From: DATKZH01 sp035528065
GTDB taxonomy: Bacteria > Planctomycetota > Planctomycetia > Pirellulales > Thermoguttaceae
DNA length: 23,826 bases
Direction: 5' to 3'
NCBI GenBank assembly: GCA_035528065.1
Contig: DATKZH010000706.1
Span: 1-23,826, forward strand
Part shown: positions 1 to 7,638 of the stretch, one piece after another
Numbering within the stretch: position 1 is the stretch's first letter
Layout: every line of letters begins with the position of its first letter
Position numbers and translations under genes: made by a program
The notes under the pieces: generated by a model
Told to the model about the DNA's origin: nothing
The model's input: only the letters and a program-made list of their open reading frames with translations
Database searches by the model: none

Positions 1-8
1 GTGCGCGC

Positions 9-31
9 GTGGGTCTCATGCTTCGACCCAC
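9..31. repeat. Short hairpin downstream of the protease gene
   Basis: A 7-bp perfect stem (gtgggtc at 9-15, gacccac at 25-31) encloses a 9-nt loop, about 37 bases past the stop codon of the protease gene. It has no clear T tract on either side, so it may be a REP-type palindrome or a weak transcription end. The rest of 1-67 shows no gene. Confidence 0.3.
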
Positions 32-67
32 CCTACGCGAACTGCGTGAACTCACGGTGCGCCGTGG

Positions 68-2071
68 CTACTGCACCTTGAGCATGTAGTGCGTCAGCAC
101 GATGCGGAATCGTTGCGGGGAGGGCTGGGCGGCGGACTGGACCTGGGCGGTCTGCGGCGAGACGAGCCCGATCACCAGCCAGTTCGTGCCCCGGGGCGAC
201 TTGCTCAGCGAGCCTCCCACCGGGACGACGACGCGCTGCCCGGTGCCCTGGATCTCCAAGAGCAGGGCGTTGCCGGCGTTGCCGGCGACCGTGGTAAACA
301 GCATCACGCCTTCCCCCGGCTCGTCGACCGATTCGACGGCATACTGATTGATCGCCTTGGATTGCCGAGACCCCCAGCCGGCACTCCGCATCTGGAAGAA
401 GAGCTGATCGGTGAAGCCCACCAGGTTGCGAACCGCTTCCGGCGGCGCTCGCACCGTATGAGGAACCGCCTGGAGGTGCTTGGCCAGGAACATCTGCTTG
501 GCCAGCTCGGCGAGGGTCTGGTACTGCTCGGGCTCTTGCGGGGTCCAGGCGAAGCGGCGGCCGGCGTCGAAAAGCTGCTTCATTCGTCCCGCGGAGATGA
601 GCACCTGCCCGGGCCGCACTTCCGTGTCGCCTTCGCCCAGGGCCTGCGCGACGGGTTGTGCAGGCGGAAGCGGCGTGACTTCCTCGGAGGCGCCGGCCAC
701 CAGCTCGCGGAGATACCGGACGTGACTGGCATAGCCGAACTCGGCCTTGACGTTGATAAACGTGTTCACTCCAACCACCCGGCCGTCCTCCGCCAACAGC
801 GGGCCGCCGCTGTTGCCGGGCGAGATCTTGGCGTCGTGCTGGACCCAGACGAGGTCCTCCGGCGCCTTCATCGCCCGGACGACCTGCGCCTGCGAGCCGG
901 AGAGCAGGTCCGCCGTGGTCAGCACCCGGCTCACGCCCCCCTTGGAGAGCGAGAAGTCGGCGTTGAACGGGTGGCCGAACGCGGACACCTGGGAGCCGAG
1001 CCGGGGGGTGCCTTCGTAGCTGATGTCCAGGACGGGCAGCCCCGGCGGGGGATCGACGAGCTTGACGATCGCCAGGTCGTGCTCCGGGCGCGTGGCCACC
1101 AGGCCGGCAAGCCGGCACTCGGTCCCGTCGGCAAACGTCACCCGCGCCGCCGTGGTGGCATTGGCGACCACGTGACGGTTGGTGGCGACCCAGCCCCGGG
1201 GGTCGATGAGAAAGCCGCACCCGTACTGTATCCGGGCCTGGCCGGCCATCGGGATCTCGAACTTGACGATCGCCCGCAAGACGTCCTCCAGCGACTTGGC
1301 GGTTTTGCGCTCGGGCGGTCCGGCCGTCTCGCCTTCCTCCGGCGCGGCGACTTCGCCCTTCCTCGCGCTGACGGTCTCGGCGTCTTCGATGCCATCGGCG
1401 TCAACGGCGTCGATCGCACGGGGGGCTTGGGCGGGCTCCTCGGCGGGCGCGGCCGCTTCGGCTGCGTCCCCGGGGTTCTCGGCGGGCGGGTCGGCTTGCG
1501 AGTCCGGTTCGGCGTGATAGGGCGCGGGCTGCTTGGAAGAGGGTTGTTCGGCGTCCGTCGGCTCCGAAACTGGACCAGGCGACGCCGGCAGATTGGGCGG
1601 CTCGTGCGGGCCCGCTTCCGCAATGACGTTGGGCGACGCCTCCGGGCCGGATGCAAGGTACAGTCCGATGCCAACGATCGTGCCGAGTAGGACGACGGCC
1701 ACTGCAATGAGCGACGCGCGCAGGGCGGTGGGGCGAGAGCCGGAGGCGGCAGGAGGGCTTTGCGGCAACGGGGGAGGAGACGGCGAAGCGTCGGGAGCCG
1801 AGGCTTTAGACGGGGGTGACTCGCGCAAGCCGTGCGCCGAATTTCCGGCAGGTTCCGCGGGCGGCGCTGGCGGAGGGATCGCGGCCGGCTCGCGCGGCGG
1901 CGCCCCGCTTGGCGAAGAAGACGGTTTCGCCCGAGACTCCTCGCGCGGCTCCTTCGGGCCGGGTATTTGGAGCAGCAGGCCGCAGCCGGGGCACTTCCCG
2001 CCCGTCTGGGTGAGCTCGTCAGCCCGCCCGAACGCGTAGCCACATGCGGGGCAGTTCGTGCGACTGGCCAT
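68..2071 (-). CDS. Membrane-anchored trypsin-like serine protease with N-terminal zinc ribbon
   Basis: This is a 667-residue S1C/HtrA-like serine protease. The chymotrypsin-fold triad is visible as His300 (ATNRHVV), Asp332 (EHDLAIVKL) and Ser421 (SPGNSGGPL). The N-terminus has a zinc ribbon with CxxC pairs at C7/C10 and C27/C30, then a Pro/Ala-rich linker (about 40-115), one membrane segment (about 119-140) and a second acidic Pro-rich linker up to about 255. The protease domain covers about 265-460. The C-terminal 200 residues match no family I recognise, and I see no PDZ domain. The layout predicts a cytoplasmic zinc ribbon with the protease outside the membrane. The ATG at 2071 is the only start that keeps the ribbon; its ribosome-binding site is weak. 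It diverges from the DUF4139 genes across a 260-bp gap, so shared regulation is possible but unproven. Confidence 0.88.
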   Translation of the reverse strand: MASRTNCPACGYAFGRADELTQTGGKCPGCGLLLQIPGPKEPREESRAKPSSSPSGAPPREPAAIPPPAPPAEPAGNSAHGLRESPPSKASAPDASPSPPPLPQSPPAASGSRPTALRASLIAVAVVLLGTIVGIGLYLASGPEASPNVIAEAGPHEPPNLPASPGPVSEPTDAEQPSSKQPAPYHAEPDSQADPPAENPGDAAEAAAPAEEPAQAPRAIDAVDADGIEDAETVSARKGEVAAPEEGETAGPPERKTAKSLEDVLRAIVKFEIPMAGQARIQYGCGFLIDPRGWVATNRHVVANATTAARVTFADGTECRLAGLVATRPEHDLAIVKLVDPPPGLPVLDISYEGTPRLGSQVSAFGHPFNADFSLSKGGVSRVLTTADLLSGSQAQVVRAMKAPEDLVWVQHDAKISPGNSGGPLLAEDGRVVGVNTFINVKAEFGYASHVRYLRELVAGASEEVTPLPPAQPVAQALGEGDTEVRPGQVLISAGRMKQLFDAGRRFAWTPQEPEQYQTLAELAKQMFLAKHLQAVPHTVRAPPEAVRNLVGFTDQLFFQMRSAGWGSRQSKAINQYAVESVDEPGEGVMLFTTVAGNAGNALLLEIQGTGQRVVVPVGGSLSKSPRGTNWLVIGLVSPQTAQVQSAAQPSPQRFRIVLTHYMLKVQ

Positions 2072-2331
2072 GCGTGAAAAGGAGTCCGGTGCCCACTGTT
2101 GGGGGGCGAGAAGAACCGACTTGCACCCGCCGCAAACCCAAGTTCAGTCTACCCCAAGCGGGAAGATGCGGCCAGCGGAGGCTCCGATCGACCCGAGCGA
2201 GGGATTCCCGTCAAGCCGTGAAACTAATCGGGCCTTCGCGGCGTCCTAACCTTCGATAGGGCAGAAACCAACGAAGTCGGGTAGGCAGTCGCCTTCCGAC
2301 CAATTCGTCTCGACAACCAAGGAGTCCTGCA
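2072..2331. promoter_or_regulatory. Divergent intergenic region with strong RBS for the first DUF4139 gene
   Basis: This 260-bp gap separates two divergent genes and must hold both of their promoters. I could not pick out convincing -35/-10 boxes. The clear site is AAGGAG at 2319-2324, seven bases before the ATG at 2332, which fixes that start. The protease side has no comparable Shine-Dalgarno sequence. Confidence 0.45.
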
Positions 2332-3561
2332 ATGCGACGACGTACTGCCGCGATGGGAGTGGTTGTGCTGGCCGTGCTGGCTGCGATGCCCACGGTCGCC
2401 TCGGCCAGGATCAAGCTGATCACGCTTCCGGTCCGCCAGCGGGTGGAGATCCAGTTGGACAACCCCAACGCCACGCTGGTGGAAGAGGAGCGGGTTGTTC
2501 CCTTGGTCAAAGGCGTGAATCAGGTCGACTTCTCCTGGGCGAACACGCAAATCGACCCGAACACGATCGTGTTTCGCGTCGTGCCCCGAGCCGAAGGGGC
2601 GGAAGGCGAGCGCCCCGAGGGCGAAGCTGCCAAGCCGCTCGACGTGTCCGTCCTTTCGGTCAGCTATCCCCCCAACGAGGCCGCCCTGGTCTGGCAGGTG
2701 GCGGCCAGCGATTCGGGATCCGCCCGGGTGCGGATCAGCTATCTGTTGGGCAACTTGACCAAGAGCTTCAACTACCGGGCGGTGGCCTCGCACGACGAGA
2801 AGACGCTCACGCTCCGGCAGTACATGCGGCTCCAGAACCTGGCCAACGAGGAGTTCGGCTCGACCGGCCTGTGGGCGGGGTTCGGCCCGCGGTTCTTGAA
2901 GCCGATCGGGATCAACGAGACCAAAGAGATGCTGATGGAGAAGTACGAAAGCGTGCCCGTCCGCAAGACGTACACCTGCGATCCGCAGGAGTTCGGCTAC
3001 TTCGACCGGCCGAAGAACAAGCTCCTCGTGCCCATGCACTACGTGCTCAAGAACGATGAAGAGAACAAGCTGGGCCGGGCGCCGCTCCAATTCGGCAAGG
3101 TGCGGATCTTCCAGGACGACGGCCACGGCTCGACCGCCTTCCTGGGCGAGGACTGGGGGAAGTTTACGCCGCTGGACGACGAGATGCGGCTTTCCGTGGG
3201 GACCGCCCAGGACGTGGTCGTCCGCCGGACCATCGACAAGAACGAGCAGAAGCGCGTGGCCGGCAACCTCTACCACCGTGAGGTGATCGTGAAGTACGAG
3301 ATCGAGAACTTCAAGGACAAGGCCGTCACGCTCGACGTCCAGGAAAGCCTCCGCGCGATTCGCAACGAGGTCGGCGGCGATACGGGCCGCGACGCCGAGT
3401 GGGAGCTGGGGGAGCTGACCACCTTCGAGGGCGGGCCCGACGAGGAGAAAAGCGATTTCGACCGGGTCGTGTTCCATGCCGACCTGCCCGCCCGCGGCGC
3501 CGACGACAAGGCCACAAAAATCGTCCACAAGCTTCACCTGCTCATCAAGAACGAATGGTAG
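2332..3561 (+). CDS. Secreted DUF4139-type protein, divergent first paralogue
   Basis: This 409-residue protein has a Sec signal peptide (about residues 1-25, ending TVASA). Its mature part is homologous to the two genes downstream. Shared signatures are the 'LVEEERVVPLVKGVNQVDFSWANTQIDP' region against 'LVRETRKVSFKPGANPLQFSWANTLIDP', a later 'LGxxPL..GxVRxFxxxG.G..FLxxx' strand, and 'KYEIENFKDKAVTLDVQESL' near the end. It appears to belong to the DUF4139/MuiA-like family of beta-rich envelope proteins, whose biochemical role is not established. It lacks the long variable linker of the other two and is much more diverged. Translation starts behind AAGGAG. The next gene follows after 12 bp, so the pair is very likely one transcript. 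Confidence 0.8.
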   Translation: MRRRTAAMGVVVLAVLAAMPTVASARIKLITLPVRQRVEIQLDNPNATLVEEERVVPLVKGVNQVDFSWANTQIDPNTIVFRVVPRAEGAEGERPEGEAAKPLDVSVLSVSYPPNEAALVWQVAASDSGSARVRISYLLGNLTKSFNYRAVASHDEKTLTLRQYMRLQNLANEEFGSTGLWAGFGPRFLKPIGINETKEMLMEKYESVPVRKTYTCDPQEFGYFDRPKNKLLVPMHYVLKNDEENKLGRAPLQFGKVRIFQDDGHGSTAFLGEDWGKFTPLDDEMRLSVGTAQDVVVRRTIDKNEQKRVAGNLYHREVIVKYEIENFKDKAVTLDVQESLRAIRNEVGGDTGRDAEWELGELTTFEGGPDEEKSDFDRVVFHADLPARGADDKATKIVHKLHLLIKNEW

Positions 3562-3573
3562 GGGGACAGCGCC

Positions 3574-5007
3574 ATGACGAATAGACGCCTTTCGCAAGCG
3601 GTCGCGCTCCTATCGGTTCTGGCCGTCGGGGCCGTCGAGGCCCGGAACGTCGATCTCTCGACGGTGCCCGACCGCGACACCGTCCAGCTCACGATCTACA
3701 ACTCGGAAGACATTACCCTCGTGCGCGAAACCCGCAAGGTGAGCTTCAAGCCGGGCGCCAACCCGCTTCAGTTCAGTTGGGCCAACACGCTGATCGATCC
3801 CACCTCGGTCGAACTCCGGTTCCTGACCGACGCCGACAAGCTCGACGTGCTGGACACCACCTTCCCGCACGACAAGCCGCAGATGCTCTACTGGAACGTC
3901 CAGAGCGAGATCGACGGCGAGGCGACCGTCGAGATCACCTACTTCACCAGCGGCATCACCTGGTCGGCGGATTACGTCTGTATCGCCAACCCGGAAGAGA
4001 CCGAGATGGGCTTCGAGGGGTTTGTTCGGGTCTTCAATAACTCGGGCGAGGAGTATGAAGACGCTCAGATTCGGCTCGTGGTCGGCAAGATCAACCTCGT
4101 GGAGAAGATCGCCGAGCTGGCCAAGATCCCCGTGTCCGAGGTCGTCCTGCTGGAGGAGCGTAAGCGAGAGGAGCTCAAGGCCAAAGCGATGAAGAAGGCG
4201 ATCGCGTACGGGGCGCGTCTCGGGGGGGCCTCGGCTCCTGCCGACGCGGCCCAGGAAGCCCGGCCCAAGGAAATCATCAAGGAGGGCCTCAGCGAGTACT
4301 TCATCTACACGATCGAGGGCACCGAGACGATCGCCGACGGGTGGTCGAAGCGGACGCGCTCCTTCGAAGGCACGACCGTCCCCTTCAAGATCCAGTATCG
4401 CTACCGCGAGCCGGAGTACGGCCCGCAGTTGGTGCGCATGTATCTCTTGGCGAACGACGAGGAGTCGAAGCTGGGCACCACGCCGCTCCCGGACGGCGTG
4501 GTCCGCCTGTTCCGCCAAACCGGGCGCGACGGCCTCAGCTTCCTCGTCGCCCAGCCGATCAAGTACGTCCCCATCGGCGACAAGATCGAGCTGAACCTCG
4601 GGCCGGACCCCGAGGTGATCTTCGAGCTGGTCAAGCGGCGGGTGTGGCGCGACACGATCTGGATGCACATCCACGGAGCCGACGTGTTCCGCCGGGCGGA
4701 CCAGCCGGGGGTCGAGATCGAAGTCAACAGCACCGTGGCCGGTTGGGACGACCACACGCGGTTCGCCCAGCGCGTTCGCAACTACTCGAAGAAGCCGATC
4801 GACCTGGAAGTCCGCCGCACGCTGCCGGGCCACGTCGTGTTTCGCAGCGGCCTGGACGCGAAGAACCACGACTACCGGACCGTCCAGTACACGGCCGCCG
4901 TGAAGGCCGGCGAGAAGACCGACCTCGTGTACGAGATCCTCGAGCATCAAGGTCGGAACAAAAAGCAGGACAACGTCACCGTCGAAAAGGCCGCCGTGGG
5001 ACGATAA
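3574..5007 (+). CDS. Secreted DUF4139-type protein, second paralogue
   Basis: This 477-residue protein has a signal peptide (about 1-23). The predicted envelope domain runs from 'NVDLSTVP' at residue 25 to the end. Residues about 181-231 form a charged, Lys/Glu/Ala-rich linker that differs from the otherwise very similar downstream gene. From about residue 278 to the end the two proteins are identical except for the last few positions. The protein is assigned to DUF4139, which is found in MuiA-like proteins; the molecular function is unknown, and a structural or adhesive surface role is only inference. It starts 12 bp after the first paralogue. The nucleotide match to the next gene is patchy, pointing to gene conversion. 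Confidence 0.82.
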   Translation: MTNRRLSQAVALLSVLAVGAVEARNVDLSTVPDRDTVQLTIYNSEDITLVRETRKVSFKPGANPLQFSWANTLIDPTSVELRFLTDADKLDVLDTTFPHDKPQMLYWNVQSEIDGEATVEITYFTSGITWSADYVCIANPEETEMGFEGFVRVFNNSGEEYEDAQIRLVVGKINLVEKIAELAKIPVSEVVLLEERKREELKAKAMKKAIAYGARLGGASAPADAAQEARPKEIIKEGLSEYFIYTIEGTETIADGWSKRTRSFEGTTVPFKIQYRYREPEYGPQLVRMYLLANDEESKLGTTPLPDGVVRLFRQTGRDGLSFLVAQPIKYVPIGDKIELNLGPDPEVIFELVKRRVWRDTIWMHIHGADVFRRADQPGVEIEVNSTVAGWDDHTRFAQRVRNYSKKPIDLEVRRTLPGHVVFRSGLDAKNHDYRTVQYTAAVKAGEKTDLVYEILEHQGRNKKQDNVTVEKAAVGR

Positions 5008-5048
5008 CCCTAATCGTTGGTCAGTGACGGAGCCATCCAAACCACACC

Positions 5049-5195
5049 CTCGTTCCCAGGCTCTGCCTGGGAACGGGCGGAATTGGCAGGCTCCGCCTGC
5101 CTTCCGCGTGGTCGGTCAGGTTCGCTCCTGATGGGCTGCGTGGGGCGAGGCGGAGCCTCGCGGAAGTGCGTTCCCAGGCAGAGCCTGGGAACGAG
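5049..5195. repeat. Nested palindromic element with four perfect hairpins
   Basis: Four perfect hairpins with 3-nt loops lie in a row: 5051-5075 (11-bp stem, loop tct), 5085-5101 (7 bp, tcc), 5145-5161 (7 bp, gga) and 5169-5193 (11 bp, aga). The outer 27-bp arms (5049-5075 and 5169-5195) are exact reverse complements, so the whole element is one large inverted repeat. It has no coding capacity. It looks like a REP/MITE-type element, and its outer hairpin recurs in the array at 6732. Confidence 0.85.
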
Positions 5196-5208
5196 AGCTG
5201 CCGTAGCT

Positions 5209-5260
5209 GCCGTCGAACGATAACGCCAAGCGATAACCACTTATGGAGCCACCCAAACCA
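5209..5260 (+). pseudogene. Vestige of a DUF4139 paralogue 3' end
   Basis: Bases 5209-5223 reproduce the last codons and stop of the DUF4139 genes: the reading Ala-Val-Glu-Arg-stop is the same as the end of the third paralogue at 6688-6702, and the similarity continues past the stop. The 52-bp block also aligns without gaps to 4993-5044 (about 39 of 52 identical by eye), the true 3' end of the second paralogue and its trailer. The two blocks therefore bracket the palindromic element as an imperfect direct repeat. The likely origin is unequal recombination among tandem copies. Confidence 0.6.
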
Positions 5261-6702
5261 TGTTCGTGACAAGGCAAAACCGGATCGCAGGGCTCGCCGC
5301 GTTCGCGATGATACTGGGGCTGTTGCCCGCGGCAGCCGTCCGGGCCAAGAACGTCGATCTGTCGACGGTCCCCTCGCGCGACACCGTCCAGTTGACCATC
5401 TACAACTCCGAGGACATCACGCTCGTGCGGGAGACCCGGAAGGTGAGCTTCAAGCCGGGCGCGAATCCCTTGCAGTTCAGTTGGGCCAACACGCTGATCG
5501 ACCCCACCTCGGTCGAGATCCGTTTCCTCACCGACGCGGACAAGCTGGAGATGCTCGACACCACCTTCCCGCACGACAAGCCGCAGATGCTCTACTGGAA
5601 CGTCCAGAGCGAGATCGACGGCGAGGCGACCGTCGAGATCACCTACTTCACCAGCGGCATCACCTGGTCGGCCGATTACGTCTGCATCGCCGACCCCGAG
5701 GAGACGGAGATGAGCTTCGAGGGCTTCGTTCGGGTCTCGAACAACTCGGGCGAGGAGTACGAGGACGCCCAGATCCGCCTGGTGGTGGGCAAGATCAACC
5801 TGGTGGAGAAGATCGCCCAGTTGGCCAGAATCCCGATGGACAAAGTCGCCGAGATGGAGAAGGGTGCACGGGACCACCTCCGTCGCCGGGTCGCCAAGGA
5901 GGCCATGGCGGCGCCGGAGATGCCCGCTCCCGCGGCCGCGCCCGCCGAGCCACAGAAACCCAAGGAGATCATCAAGGAGGGCCTGAGCGAGTACTTCATC
6001 TACACGGTCGAAGGGACGGAGACGATCGACAACGGATGGTCGAAGCGGATGCGCTCCTTCGAGGGCACGACCGTTCCCTTCAAGATCGAATACCGCTACC
6101 GCGAGCCGGAGCACGGCCCGCAGTTGGTGCGCATGTATCTGCTGGCGAACGACGAGGAGTCGAAGCTGGGCACGACGCCACTCCCGGACGGCGTGGTCCG
6201 CCTCTTCCGCCAAACCGGGCGCGACGGCCTCAGCTTCCTCGTCGCCCAGCCGATCAAGTACGTCCCCATCGGCGACAAGATCGAGCTGAACCTCGGCCCC
6301 GACCCCGAGGTGATCTTCGAGCTGGTCAAGCGGCGGGTGTGGCGCGACACAATCTGGATGCACATCCACGGAGCCGACGTATTCCGCCGGGCGGACCAGC
6401 CGGGGGTCGAGATCGAAGTCAACAGCACCGTGGCCGGTTGGGACGACCACACCCGGTTCGCCCAGCGGGTCCGCAACTACTCGAAGAAGCCGATCGACCT
6501 GGAGGTGCGTCGCACGCTGCCGGGCCACGTCGTCTTTCGCAGCGGCCTGGACGCGAAGAACCACGACTACCGGACCGTCCAGTACACGGCCGCCGTGAAG
6601 GCCGGCGAGAAGACCGACCTCGTGTACGAGATCCTCGAGCATCAAGGTCGGAACAAGAAGCAGGACAACGTCACCATCGAAAAGGCCGCCGTCGAACGAT
6701 AA
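5260..6702 (+). CDS. Secreted DUF4139-type protein, third paralogue
   Basis: This 480-residue protein has a longer signal peptide than its neighbour (about 1-29, ending AAAVRA). The mature region 'NVDLSTVPSRDTVQL' onward is nearly the same as in the second paralogue. The exception is a variable linker at about residues 187-234, which here is Arg-rich and then Pro/Ala-rich (EMPAPAAAPAEPQKP). The C-terminal 200 residues are almost invariant between the two. The family is DUF4139 (MuiA-like) with unknown biochemical function. The ATG at 5260 sits at the end of the 52-bp duplicated block, has no strong Shine-Dalgarno sequence, and is chosen because it preserves the signal peptide. A repeat array follows 29 bp after the stop. 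Confidence 0.82.
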   Translation: MFVTRQNRIAGLAAFAMILGLLPAAAVRAKNVDLSTVPSRDTVQLTIYNSEDITLVRETRKVSFKPGANPLQFSWANTLIDPTSVEIRFLTDADKLEMLDTTFPHDKPQMLYWNVQSEIDGEATVEITYFTSGITWSADYVCIADPEETEMSFEGFVRVSNNSGEEYEDAQIRLVVGKINLVEKIAQLARIPMDKVAEMEKGARDHLRRRVAKEAMAAPEMPAPAAAPAEPQKPKEIIKEGLSEYFIYTVEGTETIDNGWSKRMRSFEGTTVPFKIEYRYREPEHGPQLVRMYLLANDEESKLGTTPLPDGVVRLFRQTGRDGLSFLVAQPIKYVPIGDKIELNLGPDPEVIFELVKRRVWRDTIWMHIHGADVFRRADQPGVEIEVNSTVAGWDDHTRFAQRVRNYSKKPIDLEVRRTLPGHVVFRSGLDAKNHDYRTVQYTAAVKAGEKTDLVYEILEHQGRNKKQDNVTIEKAAVER

Positions 6703-6731
6703 CGTCAAGCGACGAAAACCGATGAACCCAC

Positions 6732-6907
6732 ATCACCCTCGTTCCCAGGCTCTGCCTGGGACCGGACGGGACCAAATCACCCTCGTTCCCAGGCTCTGCC
6801 TGGGACCGGACGGGACCACATCACCCTCGTTCCCAGGCTCTGCCTGGGAACGGACGGGACCAAATCACCCTCGTTCCCAGGCTCTGCCTGGGAACGGACG
6901 GGATTGG
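6732..6907. repeat. 44-bp direct tandem repeat, four copies, each with a hairpin
   Basis: Units start at 6732, 6776, 6820 and 6864, an exact 44-bp period. Each contains the hairpin cccaggc-tct-gcctggg. Copies 3 and 4 extend the stem to a perfect 11 bp, while copies 1 and 2 carry an a-to-c change that breaks one outer pair. The hairpin is the same as that at 5051-5075. There are no unique spacers, so this is not a CRISPR array. Confidence 0.9.
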
Positions 6908-6982
6908 GAGGCGCAGCCTGCCGTTCGCATGGTCCGCCGGGCTTACTCGTGATGTCCCGTGTGGCGCGAGGCAGAGCCTCGC
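6908..6982. repeat. Degenerate remainder of the palindromic element
   Basis: After the tandem array the sequence continues with a decayed version of the second hairpin (about 6907-6922) and a perfect hairpin gcgaggc-aga-gcctcgc at 6966-6982. This matches the inner part of the element at 5049-5195. The closing right-hand arm is missing here. Confidence 0.6.
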
Positions 6983-7183
6983 CGGCCGACGGGCGCCGGC
7001 CATCCCCTCGACCGCGGCATACGCCCACAGGGCGACCGGGACCTTCGGGTCGACGGCCGGACGACCGGCATGGCCTTCCACCGGATTAGTCTTCTCGTAT
7101 AATCCGGGCATGTCCAATTCTTCGACCAGCTCCCCGACGAGCCGAGCCGGTCGCAACGCTTCGCCTCGCAAATCAAGACGCAA
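6971..7183 (-). pseudogene. Decayed transposase N-terminal fragment (IS1182-like)
   Basis: One minus-strand frame reads 'LVGELVEELDMPGLYE', then 'EGHAGRPAVDPKVPVALW' and 'EGMAGARRPARLC'. This is the pattern of the conserved N-terminal domain of IS1182-type DDE transposases (LxxxLDLSxLY...GRPAxDPRxLLALWLYA...G..SARxLARLC). The match stops abruptly at the hairpin at 6966-6982, and there is no catalytic core, no terminal inverted repeat and no normal start codon (only a TTG at 7183). It is a dead relic, cut off where the palindromic repeat begins. The family name is from recognition of the pattern, not from a search. Confidence 0.55.
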
Positions 7184-7251
7184 AGCATCCGGGAAGTGCG
7201 TTCGGCACGAAGCGTCGGAACGATGAGAATGAGTCGCCGGTTGGCCGAGCC

Positions 7252-7638
7252 ATGAAGACGTACTTCTGTGACCTCTGCGGTCGGTATCTCGGCCGTCGCG
7301 AGTGCAAGTACGACATCGACGAGATAACTCCTTTTCCAGCGGGACCGCTTTGCCCGGCGTGCGATTGTTTTGTGCGGGCCCGGGGGCTGATGTACGTTTT
7401 GGTCGGGTTGTCGGTGGCGCCTTTGCTGTGGCTGTTGCTGTGGGCCGTCCTGCCGTCGATTGCGACGTTGCCGAGCATCACCGTGGCCTGCGGCATGTCC
7501 GCCGTCGGCCTGGTCAAGATGGTTACGGAGCAACGGAGGCGCCGGCAACTGGCCGGCCGTGTCGTAGAAGGATCAGGCCGCAGGGAAGAGACCGATAATC
7601 GTGGTCAGCCCGACCTCAAGGAGCAAGCCAAACGATGA
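7252..7638 (+). CDS. Small zinc-ribbon membrane protein, unknown function
   Basis: This 128-residue protein has two cysteine pairs near the N-terminus (CDLC at residues 6-9, CPAC at 34-37), consistent with a zinc ribbon. Two hydrophobic segments follow (about 46-69 and 70-90, 'LMYVLVGLSVAPLLWLLLWAVLP' and 'ATLPSITVACGMSAVGLVKMV'), then a basic, polar tail. I do not recognise the family. Its stop codon overlaps the start of the following gene by 4 bp (ATGA at 7635), the best argument that it is really translated. There is no strong Shine-Dalgarno sequence before 7252. A role as a small membrane partner of the next gene product is only inferred from the overlap. Confidence 0.6.
   Translation: MKTYFCDLCGRYLGRRECKYDIDEITPFPAGPLCPACDCFVRARGLMYVLVGLSVAPLLWLLLWAVLPSIATLPSITVACGMSAVGLVKMVTEQRRRRQLAGRVVEGSGRREETDNRGQPDLKEQAKR

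Noticed and set aside
89..1690. Plus-strand 533-residue frame opposite the protease
   Set aside because: It is low-complexity and Arg/Gly-rich with no domain, while the minus strand has a complete protease triad and zinc ribbon.
2224..3597. Long minus-strand open frame opposite the first DUF4139 gene (and similar ones opposite the second, third and the GHL6-like genes)
   Set aside because: These frames mirror the codon pattern of the real genes, have Val/Leu/Asp/Arg-rich composition without domains, and lack signal peptides or ribosome-binding sites; the plus-strand proteins are homologous to one another and exported.
6732..6907. Possible CRISPR array
   Set aside because: The units are directly adjacent with no unique spacers, and each is itself palindromic; there are no cas genes.
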